In this document: one piece after another, positions 5,198-6,653 of the stretch
How the letters are laid out: every line of letters starts with the position of its first letter
Numbering within the stretch: the first letter of the stretch is position 1
Source: Thioalkalivibrio sp.
GTDB lineage: Bacteria; Pseudomonadota; Gammaproteobacteria; Ectothiorhodospirales; Ectothiorhodospiraceae
Direction: 5' to 3'
NCBI GenBank assembly: GCA_007120575.1
Contig: SKNJ01000067.1
Span: 1-6,653 of the forward strand
DNA: 6,653 nucleotides
The notes under the pieces: model-generated
Databases searched by the model: none
What the model saw: only the letters and a program-made list of their open reading frames with translations
What the model was told of the DNA's origin: nothing
Position numbers and translations under genes: made by a program

Positions 5198-5890
5198 ATG
5201 GCGACATACGCTGAGATGCAGCAGATCTTCGACGATATCCGCGGAGATTTTCGCTACGATCACGAGCTCAATGGCTGTCTGAACTGCGGTATCTGCACGG
5301 CGACGTGCCCCTCCGCCCAGTTCTACGACTATTCTCCGCGCGAGATCGTGCAGCTGCTCTGGACCGAGAACGTCGAGCAGATCTATGACGCGATGCAGGA
5401 AAAGATCTGGGCCTGCGCCCAGTGTATGACCTGTGCCGCGCGCTGCCCGTTCAAGAACTCCCCCGGTGGCCTGGTCGCGATCATGCGCGAAGTGGCCATC
5501 AAGCACGAGATGCAGTCCGCCAAGGACGTGCTCCGGCCGTTCGGCCGCGTCATGCTGAAGCTGATCACCACGGGTAATCAGCTGTCTCCCGACATGATCC
5601 AGCCCGATCACTTCCCTGACTGGGGCCCCAACATCCAGAAGGTGGAAGGCGATCTGCGCATCCTGCGCAAGGCGATTCCGGTGAAGACGTTGCAGACGGT
5701 CGAGACCGCCTGGGAAGTGTCCCTGAAGACCTCCGTCGAGATGTACACCATCTGGGAAATGACCGGGGTCCTGAAGTCCCTCGAGCTGATGGACGAGAAC
5801 CTCTTCGATGTGATCGAAGACTTCATCGACGAGAAGCGCGAGGACTACGAAGACTGGCTCGAGGAGCAGGAAGAGGAAGACGACGAATAA
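5198..5890 (+). CDS. hdrC1: sHdrC1, iron-sulfur subunit of the heterodisulfide-reductase-like complex
   Basis: HdrC-like subunits carry two [4Fe-4S] clusters and move electrons within the sHdr complex, which oxidises protein-bound sulfane sulfur toward sulfite in the cytoplasm. The 230-residue product has two classic cluster motifs of the form Cys-x2-Cys-x2-Cys-x3-Cys-Pro. The first uses C27, C30, C33 and C37 (GCLNCGICTATCP) and the second C73, C76, C79 and C83 (CAQCMTCAARCP). There are no membrane helices, consistent with a soluble complex. The C terminus is very acidic (about 16 residues, mostly Glu and Asp). ATG at 5198 has GAGG at 5188-5191 six nt upstream. hdrB1 follows after 43 bp. The 168-bp gap before the gene is where dsrE commonly lies in sHdr loci. 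It contains the hairpin but no gene I can support. Assignment as C1 rather than C2 rests on its position before hdrB1 and after tusA. Confidence 0.9.
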   Translation: MATYAEMQQIFDDIRGDFRYDHELNGCLNCGICTATCPSAQFYDYSPREIVQLLWTENVEQIYDAMQEKIWACAQCMTCAARCPFKNSPGGLVAIMREVAIKHEMQSAKDVLRPFGRVMLKLITTGNQLSPDMIQPDHFPDWGPNIQKVEGDLRILRKAIPVKTLQTVETAWEVSLKTSVEMYTIWEMTGVLKSLELMDENLFDVIEDFIDEKREDYEDWLEEQEEEDDE

Positions 5891-5933
5891 TCCGTCGCAC
5901 GATTCCCGCATCCAGGACATCAGGAGAAGCGTT

Positions 5934-6653
5934 ATGAGCGAACAGACCCCAGGCAATCACAACCAGAATGGCGAGGGCGCTGGCGCCGGCACCATGAAGC
6001 CCGGTTACCACAATACCGATGGCCAGGGCATCGCCGGTCACGGTTCCTTCTTCCAGTCGACCGACCTGTCGAAGGAAGACGCGGTCAAGGCCACCGACTG
6101 GGTGCGCAAGCACGTCGACCGCCGCACCATCGACCTCGGTGACCGCATGGACGACGTCCGCGAGCATATGTACGAGCTCGAGAAGGACGGCCAGATCATC
6201 ATTCATCGCATCAACGATGAACACGAGCCGATCTCGGTGAAGACCCTGTTCGGCTGGGACAAGAAGGTCCCGACCAAGCAGCTGTGGCACCACAAGTCCT
6301 GTGGCCAGTGCGGCAACATCCCGGGCTATCCGACCTCGCTGCTGTGGTTCATGAACAAGTTCGGCTTCGAGCCCGGCAAGGACTACCTCGACGAGACCGA
6401 CCAGACCTCCTGCACCGCGTGGAACTACCACGGCTCCGGTATCGGGAACGTCGAGTCGCTCGCTGCGGTGTTCCTGCGCAATTTCCACCAGGCCTACGTC
6501 TCCGGCAAGCAGCACGGCCACGAGCTGGGGCACTTCTACCCGCTGGTGCATTGCGGCACCTCCTTCGGCAACTACAAGGAGATCCGCAAGTACCTGATCG
6601 AGTCCGCCGAGCTGCGCGAGAAGGTCACCAAGATCCTCGGCAAGCTGGGGCGC
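5934..6653 (+). CDS. hdrB1: sHdrB1, CCG-domain subunit of the sHdr complex (3' end outside window)
   Basis: The first 240 codons are visible and the gene runs off the right edge. HdrB-type subunits hold the catalytic iron-sulfur centre of heterodisulfide reductases in CCG domains. The visible cysteines are C123, C126, C160 and C207, in KSCGQCGN, TSCTAWNYHGSG and LVHCGTSFGNY. The GNVESLAAVFLRNFHQAYVSGK helix after C160 and the NYKEIRKYL segment are typical of this subunit. Compared with the textbook pattern of Cys, CysCys and CysxxCys, one Cys of the pair reads Thr (161) and the last Cys reads Ser (210). The first ~30 residues are rich in Gly, Asn and His and look disordered. ATG at 5934 has AGGAG at 5922-5926 with 7-nt spacing. 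A later ATG (5994) has no such site. The gene is 43 bp after hdrC1 and probably cotranscribed. Confidence 0.88.
   Translation, partial: MSEQTPGNHNQNGEGAGAGTMKPGYHNTDGQGIAGHGSFFQSTDLSKEDAVKATDWVRKHVDRRTIDLGDRMDDVREHMYELEKDGQIIIHRINDEHEPISVKTLFGWDKKVPTKQLWHHKSCGQCGNIPGYPTSLLWFMNKFGFEPGKDYLDETDQTSCTAWNYHGSGIGNVESLAAVFLRNFHQAYVSGKQHGHELGHFYPLVHCGTSFGNYKEIRKYLIESAELREKVTKILGKLGR

Noticed and set aside
4568..5956. 462-codon minus-strand open frame covering tusA and hdrC1
   Set aside because: It lies antisense to two unmistakable genes with conserved motifs and good ribosome sites. Long antisense frames are common in GC-rich coding DNA.
5823..6551. 242-codon minus-strand open frame opposite hdrB1
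   Set aside because: It is antisense to hdrB1, and its apparent order comes from the codon pattern of the plus-strand gene.

Overview
The window is GC-rich, densely coded bacterial chromosome. The gene content points to a chemolithotrophic, sulfur-oxidising gammaproteobacterium. A relative of Thioalkalivibrio or another Ectothiorhodospiraceae member is my best guess, but that is an inference from gene content and nothing here fixes the genus. The supporting evidence is a HolC-type DNA polymerase III chi subunit, a periplasmic BepA-type protease, a SoxB thiosulfohydrolase, and the start of a sulfur-oxidising heterodisulfide-reductase-like (sHdr) locus.

Layout. The left edge holds the 3' end of holC on the + strand. 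A strong hairpin that could terminate transcription in both directions separates it from soxB, which is convergent with it. The minus-strand block then reads, in its own direction from right to left: a 103-residue protein I do not recognise (GTG start with a strong Shine-Dalgarno), a bepA-like secreted M48 metalloprotease with C-terminal TPR-like helices, and soxB with a Tat signal. About 220 bp of divergent regulatory DNA (4109-4329) separates this block from a plus-strand block: a small single-domain rhodanese (rhd), tusA, hdrC1 and a truncated hdrB1 that runs off the right edge.

How the genes fit together. SoxB acts in the periplasm and releases sulfate from sulfur bound to the SoxY carrier. 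In the cytoplasm, rhodanese and TusA are known to pass sulfane sulfur between cysteine persulfides and feed the sHdr complex, whose iron-sulfur subunits HdrC1 and HdrB1 begin here. The window therefore joins a periplasmic Sox step to the cytoplasmic persulfide oxidation route. The dsrE gene often found between tusA and hdrC1 is absent from this spot, and soxB is not next to soxXYZA in the visible DNA.

The most notable non-coding signals are in the plus block. A promoter-like region ahead of tusA has a perfect 12-bp palindrome over its -10 element and near-identical repeats on both sides. A perfect 36-bp inverted repeat lies between tusA and hdrC1 and looks like a partial terminator or mRNA-stabilising hairpin. 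No tRNA, rRNA, CRISPR array, insertion sequence or phage gene was seen.
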